A DNA stretch of 64,000 nt from an uncultured Clostridium sp. (GTDB taxonomy: Bacteria; Bacillota; Clostridia; TANB77; CAG-508). The number at the start of each line of letters is the position of its first letter. Position 1 is the first letter of the stretch. The position numbers were made by a program, and so were the translations under genes. Location: assembly GCA_900552135.1 (NCBI GenBank), contig URYN01000005.1:62001-126000 (forward strand). Reading direction: 5' to 3'. Under the pieces are notes generated by a model, which saw only the letters and a list, made by a program, of their open reading frames with translations, was not told the DNA's origin and made no database searches. Shown in pieces: positions 1 to 8,786 of this stretch.

Positions 1-1664
1 TCTTTTGGCTAAAGGTACTAATCTGCATGTATGGAACACCAAAAGATTTCAAGCCACATAACATTAATATATGAACACAGATTCCTGCGGCGATTCCAAG
101 AAAGCCAGCTGCTCCACCGCAAGACTATATATACAAATCTCATTACTCGAAAATGGTAGCTGAGAGAAAAATCTGGAATCGTAAAAGAACATATAGCTGT
201 AAGAGAAACAACTATAATTAGAATTGGACTGACTACACTTGCCTCTACAGCAGCCTGCCCGAGTATCAAAGCTCCAACAATACCAATAGTTTGACCGACA
301 GGGGAAGGAACTCTTATACTTGCTTCTCGTATAAGCTCAAAAGCTAATTCCATTACGAGTATTTCGAAAACAATTGGAAATGGAACGGCTTCTCTAGTAG
401 AGACAATTGCATATAACAACTCGGAAGGAATAAGTTCTTGATGAAAATTTGTAATAGAAATATATAATCCTGGCAATAACAGTGCAAATACAAGAGCAAC
501 AACACGCAAGCATCTTATAAAATTTGAATATTTATGCTTCATGTTAAGGTCCTCGGGGGTTCCTATAAAATCTGATAAAATTGCAGGAACAACAAGAACA
601 TAAGGACTTCCATTTACAATAATTGCGACTCTGCCTTCAAATAGTAAGTTAGCAGTCTTGTCCGGTCTTTCAGTAGATATAATCTGAGGTAGGCTAGATT
701 TATCTTCATCTTCAATCAACTGCTCGAGTTGGCCAGAAGAAATAAGATAATCTATACTAAGATTAGAGACTCTATATTTTGCTTCTGCCACTAAATCTGT
801 ATTTGCAACATTCTTTAAATAACACACAGCACATTTTGTCTTACTTATATTGCCAACATCAATAGATTCTACAATTAAATTTTCGTTATTGATGTATTGA
901 CGAAGGAGAGAAGTGTTAGTACGAAGAGTTTCCGTAAAACCAACTTGAGCACCTCTAATAATCATCTCGTTATTAGGAGTATCAAGGCTACGCTGTTTAA
1001 ATCCCTTAACTTCAATATCAAAAGCAATATTAAGAGTATCTATAAACAAAGCACAATTACCAGAATTAATTCCCCCAACAATGTCATCAAATTTCTCAAA
1101 CTTTGAAACAGTATTTTGAGGAAGCAAACAATTTGAAATATACTCCACAATGTCAAACTTCTTAACTTTTCTAACAGTTATATTATTAGTCTTTACTTCG
1201 GAAATTACTCTATTTTGGTCGCCATCAAAAATATTTGCAGAATTTCTAAGCATAAGAGGTTTTAAAATGTAATTATTCATAATTTCTTGATCAGTCATTC
1301 CATCAACATAAACTAAGAAAGCCTTATACTGTTTGCCTCTGGCATTAAGAATGAACTCACGAATAATAACATCAGAGTTAATCATACTATTATAACGAAC
1401 CTTCATATAATCAAGGTTTACATCAATAGAAGGAAAAACCTTATCATTCTTTGTACTTAAAACATCTAGAGTTTCATTTTCCAAATTCAAGATTCTATTA
1501 GATGTATTGTAAGAAGAAGAATCATCTGTAACTATTGAATTGGTTGTGTTGGGAAGAGTAAAATCATAAGAATCATTTTCATAAAAAAGATCATGAAAAT
1601 ACTTTTTTATTTTGCTAAACATACCCACATCATTTGTATTAGTTGAATTATTAGTATTATTCAA
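1..1664 (-). pseudogene. gerAA: GerA-family spore germinant receptor A subunit, frameshifted and cut by window edge
   Basis: Inner-membrane subunit of a nutrient germinant receptor (GerA/GerAA family), expected in the spore inner membrane. A soluble N-terminal domain of about 370 residues, with an Asn/Thr-rich start, is followed by hydrophobic segments and the family-typical stretch IPDFSLSYHFRVMRFVYI. After that point the open frame turns into non-family residues and ends at position 18. The proper ending (GGAAGFLGIAAGICV..., then KSFGVPYMQIS) is readable in another frame from about position 118 leftward to the edge. One extra base, or two missing, near 119-122 therefore breaks the frame. 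The gene also runs off the window, so its 3' end and any gerB/gerC partners cannot be seen. It is divergent from spoIVA. An assembly error is as likely as a real mutation. Confidence 0.85.
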
Positions 1665-1880
1665 AATAAACCTCCAAAATAAATTTATATAATTCTTAAA
1701 AAAGTCTAAAATAAATTCATATATAGTTTTTACTAAAAAAACAAAAATATGTAAAAAAAATTAAAGTAATATTTTTTGGAATAATTTCAAAGCTTTCTAA
1801 TATATATTAAATAAAGTTATTGTACAAACACAAGTAAAATAATAATAACGACTGAAACTTATAAGGAGGTAAATATATCA
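1665..1880. other. Divergent intergenic region gerA/spoIVA
   Basis: A very A/T-rich spacer that must carry the promoters of both divergent sporulation genes. An ideal ribosome-binding site (AAGGAGGT) sits just before spoIVA. I could not assign forespore or mother-cell sigma-factor promoters with confidence. Confidence 0.5.
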
Positions 1881-3360
1881 ATGGATGATAATAGGTTATA
1901 TCAAGATATAGCAAAAAGAACAGATGGCGATATTTATGTTGGCGTTGTAGGACCTGTTAGAACTGGAAAATCAACTTTTATAAAAAGATTTATGGATTTG
2001 CTAGTAATTCCTAACATAGATAATGAATACAAGAAGGAAAGAGCACAAGATGAACTTCCACAGAGTGCAGGTGGCAGAACTATAATGACCACAGAACCAA
2101 AATTTATTCCAAATGAAGCGGTACGGAATAACTGTTGGAGACAATATAAAACTAGATGTTAGACTAGTAGACTGTGTAGGCTATTTGGTTAATAATGCGA
2201 TTGGTTATTTAGAAGATGACATGCCAAGAATGGTAAAAACACCTTGGAATACAGAAGAAATTCCTTTTGAGGAAGCAGCAGAGATTGGAACAAGAAAAGT
2301 AATAAGAGAACATTCTACAATTGGAATATTAGTAACAACAGATGGTTCTATCACTGACATTCCAAGAGAAGATTACATAGAACCCGAAGAGAGAGTAGTA
2401 AAAGAGCTTAAAGAATTGAATAAACCATTTGTTATTGTACTAAATTCCAGTGAACCAGAATCAGATTATACCAGAGCATTAGCACAAAGATTAGAAGAAA
2501 AATATGAAGCTTCTGTAATACCAACAAATTGCGAGAACTTAACAACAGAAAAAATTGACGAAATATTTGGAAAAATTCTATATGAGTTCCCTATAGAAAG
2601 AATTAATATAACATTTCCAAAGTGGGTAGAAGGGCTTCCAGAAGACCACTGGTTAAAGGACGAATTATATGATGAGATAAAAGAAACATTCATGAACATA
2701 AAAATTCTAAAACAAATAGACAGCAGAATAACATTATTACAAAATACAGAGGTAATATCAAACAGCTTAATAAATGAAATACAACTTGGAAGCGGAAGCG
2801 TAAACATAACAATAAACTTACTAGACGACTTATTCTACAAGATACTTACAGAAATATCAGGAGTAGAAATTACAAATGAAGGAGAACTTTTCTCAAGTAT
2901 GATATCTTTTGCAAACGTAAAGAAATCTTACGATAAAATTGCAACAGCACTTCAAGAAGTAAACACAAAGGGATATGGCATAGTGAACCCATCAATAGAT
3001 GAACTAATACTAGAAGAGCCAGAAATGGTAAAACAAGGCTCGAGATATGGTGTAAAGTTAAGAGCAAAAGCACCATCAATACACTTGATAAGAGCAGACA
3101 TAGAAACAGAAGTATCACCAATAGTTGGTAGTGAAAAGCAATCTCAAGAACTAGTTGAATCTTTACTATCAGAATTCGAAAGTGACCCAAAGAAAATATG
3201 GGAATCAAACATATTTGGAAAGAGTTTACACGAGCTAGTAAACGAAGGATTACAAACAAAACTAATGAAGATGCCAGAAGATGCACAAGAAAAATTACAA
3301 GAAACCTTGGAAAGAATTATAAATGAGGGAAGCGGAGGACTAATCTGCATAATACTTTAG
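1881..3360 (+). pseudogene. spoIVA: Stage IV sporulation protein A (SpoIVA), one frameshift
   Basis: SpoIVA is the ATPase that polymerises on the forespore surface to form the basement layer of the spore coat. The Walker A motif GPVRTGKST lies near residues 24-32, and the N-terminus matches the family (residues DGDIYVGVVGPVRTGKST). The first frame reads ...TEPKFIPNEAV and then leaves the family. The second frame resumes at once with GITVGDNIKLDVRLVDCVGYLV and continues to the normal C-terminus at 3360. Removing the single C at about 2124 restores one protein of about 492 residues, the usual family length. The start ATG at 1881 follows AAGGAGGT. The frameshift is either a sequencing or assembly error or a disabling mutation; it does not look like programmed recoding. 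Confidence 0.9.
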
Positions 3361-3713
3361 AATAAGCTATATAGAAGGAGATAATAAAAAGGTCGCCCAA
3401 TAGGGACGCCCTTTTTTGGGCGAAATTTAAAATTGTATATATTTAATAATTTTTCATTAAACGAAAAGTAAAATATAATTCTGTAAAATAACTGCAAATT
3501 GAATGAGAAAAAGCAAGATTGGCTTTAAAATATTAATTTTTTTGATTTGTTCTGTATACTTTTTATTGCATAAAGATTCGTATTGTGGTAATATAGACAC
3601 AGATTTGCGAAAAAATAATATTATATAGTGAATTTATATGATTACAGAAAGGAGTTTATTTGCAAATTTGATTTAAGAAAAATTAAAAATCTGCAAATAT
3701 CACAGCGACGGAC
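3361..3713. other. Intergenic region with a GGGCG palindromic repeat
   Basis: After spoIVA there is an orphan AAGGAG without a gene, then a palindromic GC-rich repeat at 3392-3424 that probably also ends transcription. The rest is A/T-rich. A second AAAGGAG at about 3650 precedes only a three-codon frame (TTG CAA ATT TGA). No other feature is visible. Confidence 0.5.
3392..3424. repeat. GGGCG palindromic intergenic repeat, copy 1
   Basis: GC-rich element in which TCGCCCAA and TTGGGCGA flank AGGGACGCCCTTTT. The same element occurs at 40741-40798 (a full copy plus a partial tandem copy) and inverted at 51514-51547. It can fold with a T-run after the stem, so it may act as the spoIVA terminator. 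Confidence 0.7.
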
Positions 3714-4958
3714 ATGACAGATACAGTTATTAAAGCAAAAAAATTATTAAAAGAAAATAATCAAGAAGATATAATAAAAATATTAGACAAAATAGATACA
3801 GAAAAACAAGAAAAACTCGCAAGAGAGATATTAAAATTAAATTTCAAACAATTACATGACTTATATAAAGAAACAAAAGAAAGGCCTGAAATATTAGAGA
3901 AAAAGATAGAACATATAAAATATAGCAATAAATACAAATTATCAGAAGAACAGACTGAAGAATATACTAAACTTGGAGAAAATGTAATAAAAAATAAAAA
4001 ATATGCTGTTGTTACAATGGCTGGAGGTCAAGGAACAAGACTAGGACACAAAGGACCAAAAGGAACATTTAAGCTAGAAGTTGAGAATGGACCAAAGTTT
4101 TTATTTCAAATACTTGCAGAAAATCTTGAAATGGCCAATAAGAAATACGATATAGTAATACCATGGTACATAATGACAAGCACAGAGAATAATGAAGAAA
4201 CAGTAAGATTTTTCGAAGAACATGGATATTTTGGATACCCAAAAGATAGTGTAAAATTCTTCATGCAAGGAAATTTACCACTATTATTCCATAATGGAGG
4301 ACTTGTATTAGACCAAGATTACAACATAAAAGAAGCTGCGGACGGAAATGGTTGCATATATAAGGCAATGGGAGAAGCAAAGATACTTGACGACATGAAA
4401 CAAAAAGGAATCGAATGGGTATTCATCGGACCAGTTGATAATGCATTATTGAACATGGTTGATCCGATACTTGTTGGATTAACAATAGCAGAAAATCACC
4501 AAGCAGCATCAAAATCAATTTCAAAAAATAGTCCAAGAGAAAAAGTTGGGGTATTTTGCAAAGCAAATGGAGTTCCATCAGTTATAGAATACAGTGAGCT
4601 TCCAGAAGACATGGCAGAGCAAATGGACGATAATGGAGAGCTATTATATGGAGAGGCACACATAATGTGTAACTTATTTAGTTTACCAGCTTTGGAAAAA
4701 ATATCAAAAATAAAATTACCATATCATGTTGCAAACAAGAAAACTCCTTATATGAATGAAAATGGAGAATACGTTGAAGCAACAGAACCAAACGCATACA
4801 AATTTGAAGCATTCATATTTGATGCATTTAACTTCTTTGATGATATTTCGATACTAAGAGGAAAACGTGAAGAAGATTTTGCTCCAATAAAAAACAAAGA
4901 AGGAAACGACAGTCCAGAAACAGCAAAAAAATTATATAATGAATATTGGAGAAGATAA
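3714..4958 (+). CDS. UDP-sugar pyrophosphorylase, eukaryotic UAP1/UDPGP type
   Basis: Predicted to join UTP and a hexose 1-phosphate (GlcNAc-1-P or Glc-1-P) into a UDP-sugar and pyrophosphate in the cytoplasm. An N-terminal helical region of about 95 residues is followed by the nucleotide-binding signature MAGGQGTRLGHKGPKGTF (about residues 102-119). Further family segments are FMQGNLPLL and GPVDNALLNMVDP, which lines the sugar-nucleotide site. At 414 residues it resembles UAP1/QRI1 enzymes rather than the bacterial GalU or GlmU type. The start is the only ATG after an in-frame stop at 3684; its ribosome-binding site is weak. The next gene encodes a beta-helix acyltransferase-like protein, so the pair may supply UDP-GlcNAc as a split GlmU. 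Substrate choice is inference. Confidence 0.85.
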   Translation: MTDTVIKAKKLLKENNQEDIIKILDKIDTEKQEKLAREILKLNFKQLHDLYKETKERPEILEKKIEHIKYSNKYKLSEEQTEEYTKLGENVIKNKKYAVVTMAGGQGTRLGHKGPKGTFKLEVENGPKFLFQILAENLEMANKKYDIVIPWYIMTSTENNEETVRFFEEHGYFGYPKDSVKFFMQGNLPLLFHNGGLVLDQDYNIKEAADGNGCIYKAMGEAKILDDMKQKGIEWVFIGPVDNALLNMVDPILVGLTIAENHQAASKSISKNSPREKVGVFCKANGVPSVIEYSELPEDMAEQMDDNGELLYGEAHIMCNLFSLPALEKISKIKLPYHVANKKTPYMNENGEYVEATEPNAYKFEAFIFDAFNFFDDISILRGKREEDFAPIKNKEGNDSPETAKKLYNEYWRR

Positions 4959-5066
4959 AAAAGGCAAGTAATTTTTAGTATATGCTCAACACTAAAAATA
5001 ATAATATTACAATGGTTAAAAAATGAATTGCCTGTAAAATATAAGGGCAAGGAAGGAATATGAAAA

Positions 5067-5732
5067 ATGGAAGAATGCAAAATTAGTAATTTATATAGTT
5101 TAGATGAAACGATTGCAAAAGATCTTTTAATAAAATATACATATCCATGGGAAGTGCTACCACACATTGAAGAATTCATACTAGAGTTAGGAAAAAAACT
5201 TCCAAAAGAGGAATACAATCAAATAGGAGAAGATGTATGGATTCACAAAACAGCGAAGGTATTTGAATCTGCATACATACATGGACCAGCAATAATATGC
5301 AAAGATGCAGAAATAAGACACTGTGCATTCATCAGAGGAAAAGCAATAGTGGGAGAAGGTGCAGTAGTAGGAAACTCTACAGAACTAAAAAATGTAATAC
5401 TATTCAACAGGGTACAAGTACCACATTACAACTATGTAGGGGACTCAATCATAGGCTACAAATCACATCTGGGAGCAGGTGCAATTACGTCAAATGTAAA
5501 ATCAGACAAGAAATTAATAGTAATAAAAAACGGAAAAGAAAAAATTGAAACTGGAATAAAGAAAATTGGAGCGATGGTAGGAGACAATGTAGAAGTAGGT
5601 TGCGGAAGTGTTCTAAACCCAGGAACAATAATAGGAAAAGAAACAAACATTTATCCACTATCATCTGTAAGAGGAGTAATACCAGATCACAGCATATACA
5701 AAAACAAAAATGAGATAGTAGAAAAACAATAA
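5067..5732 (+). CDS. Left-handed beta-helix (hexapeptide repeat) acetyltransferase-like protein
   Basis: A 221-residue protein with an N-terminal helical part (about 1-50) and then hexapeptide repeats typical of the LpxA/GlmU C-terminal fold: VWIHKTAKVFESAYIHGPA, IVGEGAVVGNSTELK, and later GAMVGDNVEVGCGSVLNPG. The segment SIIGYKSHLGAGAITSNVKSD closely resembles the GlmU acetyltransferase region that binds glucosamine-1-P and acetyl-CoA. Together with the upstream pyrophosphorylase it could reconstitute the two halves of GlmU (acetylation, then uridylylation). The gene lies 108 bases downstream in the same direction, with a 9-bp inverted repeat in the gap. The precise substrate is not proven by the sequence. 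Confidence 0.75.
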   Translation: MEECKISNLYSLDETIAKDLLIKYTYPWEVLPHIEEFILELGKKLPKEEYNQIGEDVWIHKTAKVFESAYIHGPAIICKDAEIRHCAFIRGKAIVGEGAVVGNSTELKNVILFNRVQVPHYNYVGDSIIGYKSHLGAGAITSNVKSDKKLIVIKNGKEKIETGIKKIGAMVGDNVEVGCGSVLNPGTIIGKETNIYPLSSVRGVIPDHSIYKNKNEIVEKQ

Positions 5733-5805
5733 TGCAAGTGTATTGTATTTAATACATTGAGCAAAAATGAAAGACAAGAATAAATAAAAAAGAATCAAGA
5801 AAAAA

Positions 5806-5835
5806 TAGCCCAAAGGAGATGTCCCTTTAGGGCTA
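5806..5835. terminator. Bidirectional terminator
   Basis: TAGCCCAAAGG pairs with CCTTTAGGGCTA (one bulged A) between two converging genes. An A-run precedes it and a T-run follows it, so it can serve both strands. Confidence 0.8.
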
Positions 5836-5840
5836 ATTTT

Positions 5841-6212
5841 TTATTGTTGGTCTGGTACAAAATAATCTACTACACCATAAATTAAAGCTCCAATTATTGC
5901 GGCAATCCAAGATATTGAATAACCTACAACAAAATATTGAGTAACATATAAAACAACTGATGCAAGAATAAATCCTACAAAACCTTTACCAAAAGCACTT
6001 GCGTGTAAACCAGTAAATCTAACAATTAAATAATCAATTACTGTTAAAACAACTGCTGCTAAGGCTAAAGACCACACATTACTTATTGTGAATCCAGGTG
6101 TGAAAAAAGCTGTAATTGCCAGAATAACTGCTGATGTAACAAACCTTAAAATGACACCTGTAAAAGTATTAGGACGAGCCGAACTTTGTGTATCAATATT
6201 GTTATTTTCCAT
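5841..6212 (-). CDS. Small four-helix membrane protein, phage-holin-4/DUF2512-like
   Basis: A 123-residue protein with a short polar N-terminus (about 18 residues) and four hydrophobic segments: ILRFVTSAVILAITAFF, the following SLALAAVVLTVIDYLIV, GFVGFILASVVLYVTQYF and ISWIAAIIGALIYGVVDYF. Spore-formers often carry such small holin-like or YndM-like membrane proteins, whose function is unknown. It is a single-gene unit ending at the shared terminator at 5806-5835. An AGGAGG-type site lies just upstream of its ATG on the minus strand. The family placement is by general resemblance only. Confidence 0.6.
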   Translation of the reverse strand: MENNNIDTQSSARPNTFTGVILRFVTSAVILAITAFFTPGFTISNVWSLALAAVVLTVIDYLIVRFTGLHASAFGKGFVGFILASVVLYVTQYFVVGYSISWIAAIIGALIYGVVDYFVPDQQ

Positions 6213-6434
6213 TAGAATATAACCTCCTGTAATTATTTGAACTTATTATTTCCATAAAATAAAAAAATATTCATTCCAAAAATTAAAATATTTTTCAGTT
6301 TAGAAAATCAAAATTTAATAATTTGTAAAATTATATAATCAAAGAACAAAGTCAAAATTAACTTTTATATATAATAGTGCATAAAATATCTTTTTTCTGA
6401 AAAAATATTACAAAAAAGCAAAGAAGGAAATTTT

Positions 6435-7112
6435 ATGCTAGCTACTTTTTTTAGATCAATTATAATTTATATTATTGTATTAATCGTAATGAGATTAATG
6501 GGTAAAAGGGAAATCGGGCAAATGCAACCATTTGAGCTTGCAATATCAATAATGATTGCAGACCTTGCATCTATTCCGATGACCGACATTGGAATTCCAA
6601 TTTCAAATGGAATAATTCCAATAATGGGGTTATTGGTGATGCATTTAGTAATATCTGTACTAAACATGAAAAGTGGAACATTACGAGGACTAATCTGTGG
6701 AAAACCAACAATACTAATATACAGAGGAAAAATTGATGAAGAAAAACTTAGAGCAGAAAGACTTACGTTAAATGAATTGGAAGAAAAATTAAGAAGCAAC
6801 AATGTAATGAATTTAGGAGATGTGGAGTATGCAATACTTGAAACTAGCGGGGACATATCAGTAATACAAAAACCAAACAAAAGAACAACAACTCCAGAAG
6901 ACTTCAATATTATGCCAGAATATGAAGGTATTTCTTACGATTTAGTAATAGACGGAAAAGTAATGCAAGATAATCTAAATAAATTAGATAAAAGTTATGA
7001 ATGGCTAAAAACTCAAACGGAAAAATTCCAAATGAAGCCAGAAGAAGCTCTAATCGTAACTGTAAATGGAAAGGGAGATATATTCTGCCAGAAAAAACAA
7101 AAAAGAAAATGA
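6435..7112 (+). CDS. yetF: YetF/DUF421 family membrane protein
   Basis: The 225-residue protein has two to three N-terminal transmembrane segments (about residues 4-20, 36-52 and 58-80). The DUF421 signature VMRLMGKREIGQMQPFELAI follows the first helix. The cytoplasmic domain carries the typical GKPTILIYRGKIDEEKLRAE segment and the tandem YetF fold, ending in a lysine-rich tail. Proteins of this family are common in spore-formers and are sometimes germination-linked, but their biochemical role is unknown. The gene is followed after 14 bases by a DUF4363 gene, a pairing often seen in Clostridia. The ATG at 6435 follows GAAGGAAATTTT, an acceptable ribosome-binding site. Confidence 0.85.
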   Translation: MLATFFRSIIIYIIVLIVMRLMGKREIGQMQPFELAISIMIADLASIPMTDIGIPISNGIIPIMGLLVMHLVISVLNMKSGTLRGLICGKPTILIYRGKIDEEKLRAERLTLNELEEKLRSNNVMNLGDVEYAILETSGDISVIQKPNKRTTTPEDFNIMPEYEGISYDLVIDGKVMQDNLNKLDKSYEWLKTQTEKFQMKPEEALIVTVNGKGDIFCQKKQKRK

Positions 7113-7126
7113 GAGGAAAAGAATGA

Positions 7127-7564
7127 ATGAAAAAGGAAATTATCATTGTAATAGTAATCATTATTGCAATAATCATACTGAACAACACCACAAACCGATA
7201 TACAAAAAGCAGTTTTTCTTATATAGAAAATCAATTAGATGAAATAAGGCAAATAGCAATGAATTTAAACGAAGAGAAAGAAAATGGTGGAGTGGAAAAA
7301 TCAGAAAATGGAAAAACAGAACAACAAGACGAATTATCCAAGAAAATTGAAGTTATGGAGAATGAGTGGGAAAAGATAAATAAAAAAACAGCTTTTTACT
7401 TGGAACATGAAGAATTGGAAAAAGTAAATTCGTCAATGGTAAAATTCAAAAGCTATTTTGAATTAGAGGAGCATACTGAGGCAATTCCAGAACTCGAAAA
7501 TTGTAAATATATATTGAAACACATACAAGACAAGGAATCTATGAATCTGATTAACTTATTTTAG
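7127..7564 (+). CDS. DUF4363 family membrane-anchored protein
   Basis: A 145-residue protein with one N-terminal membrane anchor made almost entirely of Ile/Val (about residues 4-20). A charged, largely helical extracytoplasmic domain follows, containing the family-like segment MENEWEKINKKTAFYLEHEEL near the middle. It is cotranscribed with the upstream YetF/DUF421 gene (14-base gap). DUF4363 proteins usually sit next to DUF421 proteins and their function is unknown. The predicted ends are a plausible ATG after AGAGGAAAAG and a stop shortly before a strong bidirectional terminator. Confidence 0.75.
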   Translation: MKKEIIIVIVIIIAIIILNNTTNRYTKSSFSYIENQLDEIRQIAMNLNEEKENGGVEKSENGKTEQQDELSKKIEVMENEWEKINKKTAFYLEHEELEKVNSSMVKFKSYFELEEHTEAIPELENCKYILKHIQDKESMNLINLF

Positions 7565-7616
7565 AGTATCCTAAAATTTTACTATAAATCATTAAGACTT
7601 AAGGGAAGTTATAAAG

Positions 7617-7649
7617 TTTTAGAGTGTCCTAAATCAGAACACTCTAAAA
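7617..7649. terminator. Bidirectional terminator
   Basis: A perfect 11-bp stem, TTTTAGAGTGT with ACACTCTAAAA, separates the plus-strand DUF4363 gene from the minus-strand HD gene. It overlaps the 3' end of the latter. Confidence 0.8.
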
Positions 7650-8215
7650 ACCAAGCTTATCAAAAACAAATAAGCATATCTATAAAACTTCTTTTTACAC
7701 GCAGAATTATACAAATAATCATGAAAAGACTTTAAAGCACTTAATTTATCCATAATTGTAATAATAAAAGACTCTCTATATTTAGGAAATTGAAAAAAGG
7801 TAACGGGCCACATGTGTTTTAAAATAATATCTTTCTCTATAGGATTCAAGTCAGATATCTTTGAAGCATTTTCTAGAGCAATCTGAGGGTGTATAAAAGC
7901 ATGAAATTTCTTCAAATTGAGACGCTTCTTAGAATTTCTCCAGTCATACAAAAACAAATCATGAAGAAGACCTGCTCGAGCAGCAGACTTATAATCTAAA
8001 CCAAGCTTCTTACAAAGCCAATAAGCCCAGAAAGCAACTTCAACACAATGAGTATAGCATGAACAATCGAAATGTTGTCTATAATTCTTCATTTGTTTTA
8101 CAGTATAATTATTTATTAAATCATATACAATCGATATGAACTCTTTCTTATATTTATAATCTTTCGAAGAATCTTCTAAAATAATAGAAGATTTTTTTTC
8201 TAAAGTATATTGCAT
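7634..8215 (-). CDS. HD-domain phosphohydrolase
   Basis: Predicted metal-dependent phosphohydrolase of the HD superfamily, about 193 residues. The HD signature is ARAGLLHDLFLYDW, with the metal-binding HD pair, preceded by a histidine in SCYTHCVEVAFWAYWLCKKLG. The later histidine-rich segments KFHAFIHPQIALENA and ILKHMWPVTFFQFPKYRES match the downstream HD-fold metal ligands. I chose the ATG at 8215 because AGAGGT lies eight bases before it. A start at 8257 would add 14 residues without a ribosome-binding site. Its substrate is unknown. The C-terminus ends in an aromatic, basic tail. Confidence 0.8.
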   Translation of the reverse strand: MQYTLEKKSSIILEDSSKDYKYKKEFISIVYDLINNYTVKQMKNYRQHFDCSCYTHCVEVAFWAYWLCKKLGLDYKSAARAGLLHDLFLYDWRNSKKRLNLKKFHAFIHPQIALENASKISDLNPIEKDIILKHMWPVTFFQFPKYRESFIITIMDKLSALKSFHDYLYNSACKKKFYRYAYLFLISLVFRVF

Positions 8216-8352
8216 AATATGTACCTCTAAATTAAATCTAAATACATTATAACACAAATGATGTGAACTTTTAAAGATGTAAGCCGTAAAATTCTCTAAT
8301 TATCAAAAAGTAAAATAAAAACTATTGAGGGGTATATCTGATTTTCATAGAC

Positions 8353-8385
8353 TTGACAAGTATCCAATATAATGTTATATATAAT
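8353..8385 (+). promoter_or_regulatory. Probable sigma-A promoter of the orphan gene
   Basis: A perfect -35 TTGACA at 8353-8358 is followed by overlapping -10 candidates (TTATAT, TATATA, TATAAT) at spacings of 17-21. It places the transcription start upstream of the AAGGAGG at 8427-8433. Confidence 0.55.
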
Positions 8386-8439
8386 TGTATACTTAGCATG
8401 AGTGGTGATTTTTTGAAACCTGCAATAAGGAGGCTAACC

Positions 8440-8721
8440 ATGAAACAAAATGACAGAATTAAAAGATGTTTCGGAAATTGCAAGAAAAAGAACATTAAGT
8501 CAGCTATAAAACAGGATGAAAGATTTAAAGAAGTGAGTGTTCCAGATATAACACTTTATGGAGAAGGAAGAAAGAAGGGATTTAGAGCTGAGAAAAAATT
8601 CGCTCTGGAGACGAATGTTTCTGAAATTGGACTCTTAGTGGTACGGAAACCAAGAACAACCGAAAAACTTTCAGCAAGAGAAGACGGAAATGAAGAAGAC
8701 ACCACAAAGAGTGAAGAGTGA
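8440..8721 (+). CDS. Small basic/acidic orphan protein
   Basis: A 93-residue protein that I do not recognise. The longer frame opens at 8353, but AAGGAGG at 8427-8433 is ideally placed for the ATG at 8440. The N-terminal half is strongly basic (RIKRCFGNCKKKNIKS), with two cysteines four residues apart. The C-terminal 20 residues are acidic and hydrophilic. No membrane segment or known motif is visible. The stop codon overlaps the left arm of an intrinsic terminator, so this is a compact single-gene unit with its own promoter. Confidence 0.55.
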   Translation: MKQNDRIKRCFGNCKKKNIKSAIKQDERFKEVSVPDITLYGEGRKKGFRAEKKFALETNVSEIGLLVVRKPRTTEKLSAREDGNEEDTTKSEE

Positions 8722-8738
8722 ATACTCTTCACTTTTTT
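8711..8738 (+). terminator. Intrinsic terminator
   Basis: GTGAAGAGT, a GAAT loop, then ACTCTTCAC and six T residues. The left arm includes the stop codon of the orphan gene. Confidence 0.9.
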
Positions 8739-8786
8739 AAAAGTTAAGAAAAATCCAAGTTATAAAAAGGAAGAATGCTGTAAAAC

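Noticed and set aside
2113..2130. Programmed frameshift in spoIVA
   Set aside because: No slippery heptamer or stimulatory structure stands at the site, and the family is not known for recoding. A base error or mutation is simpler.
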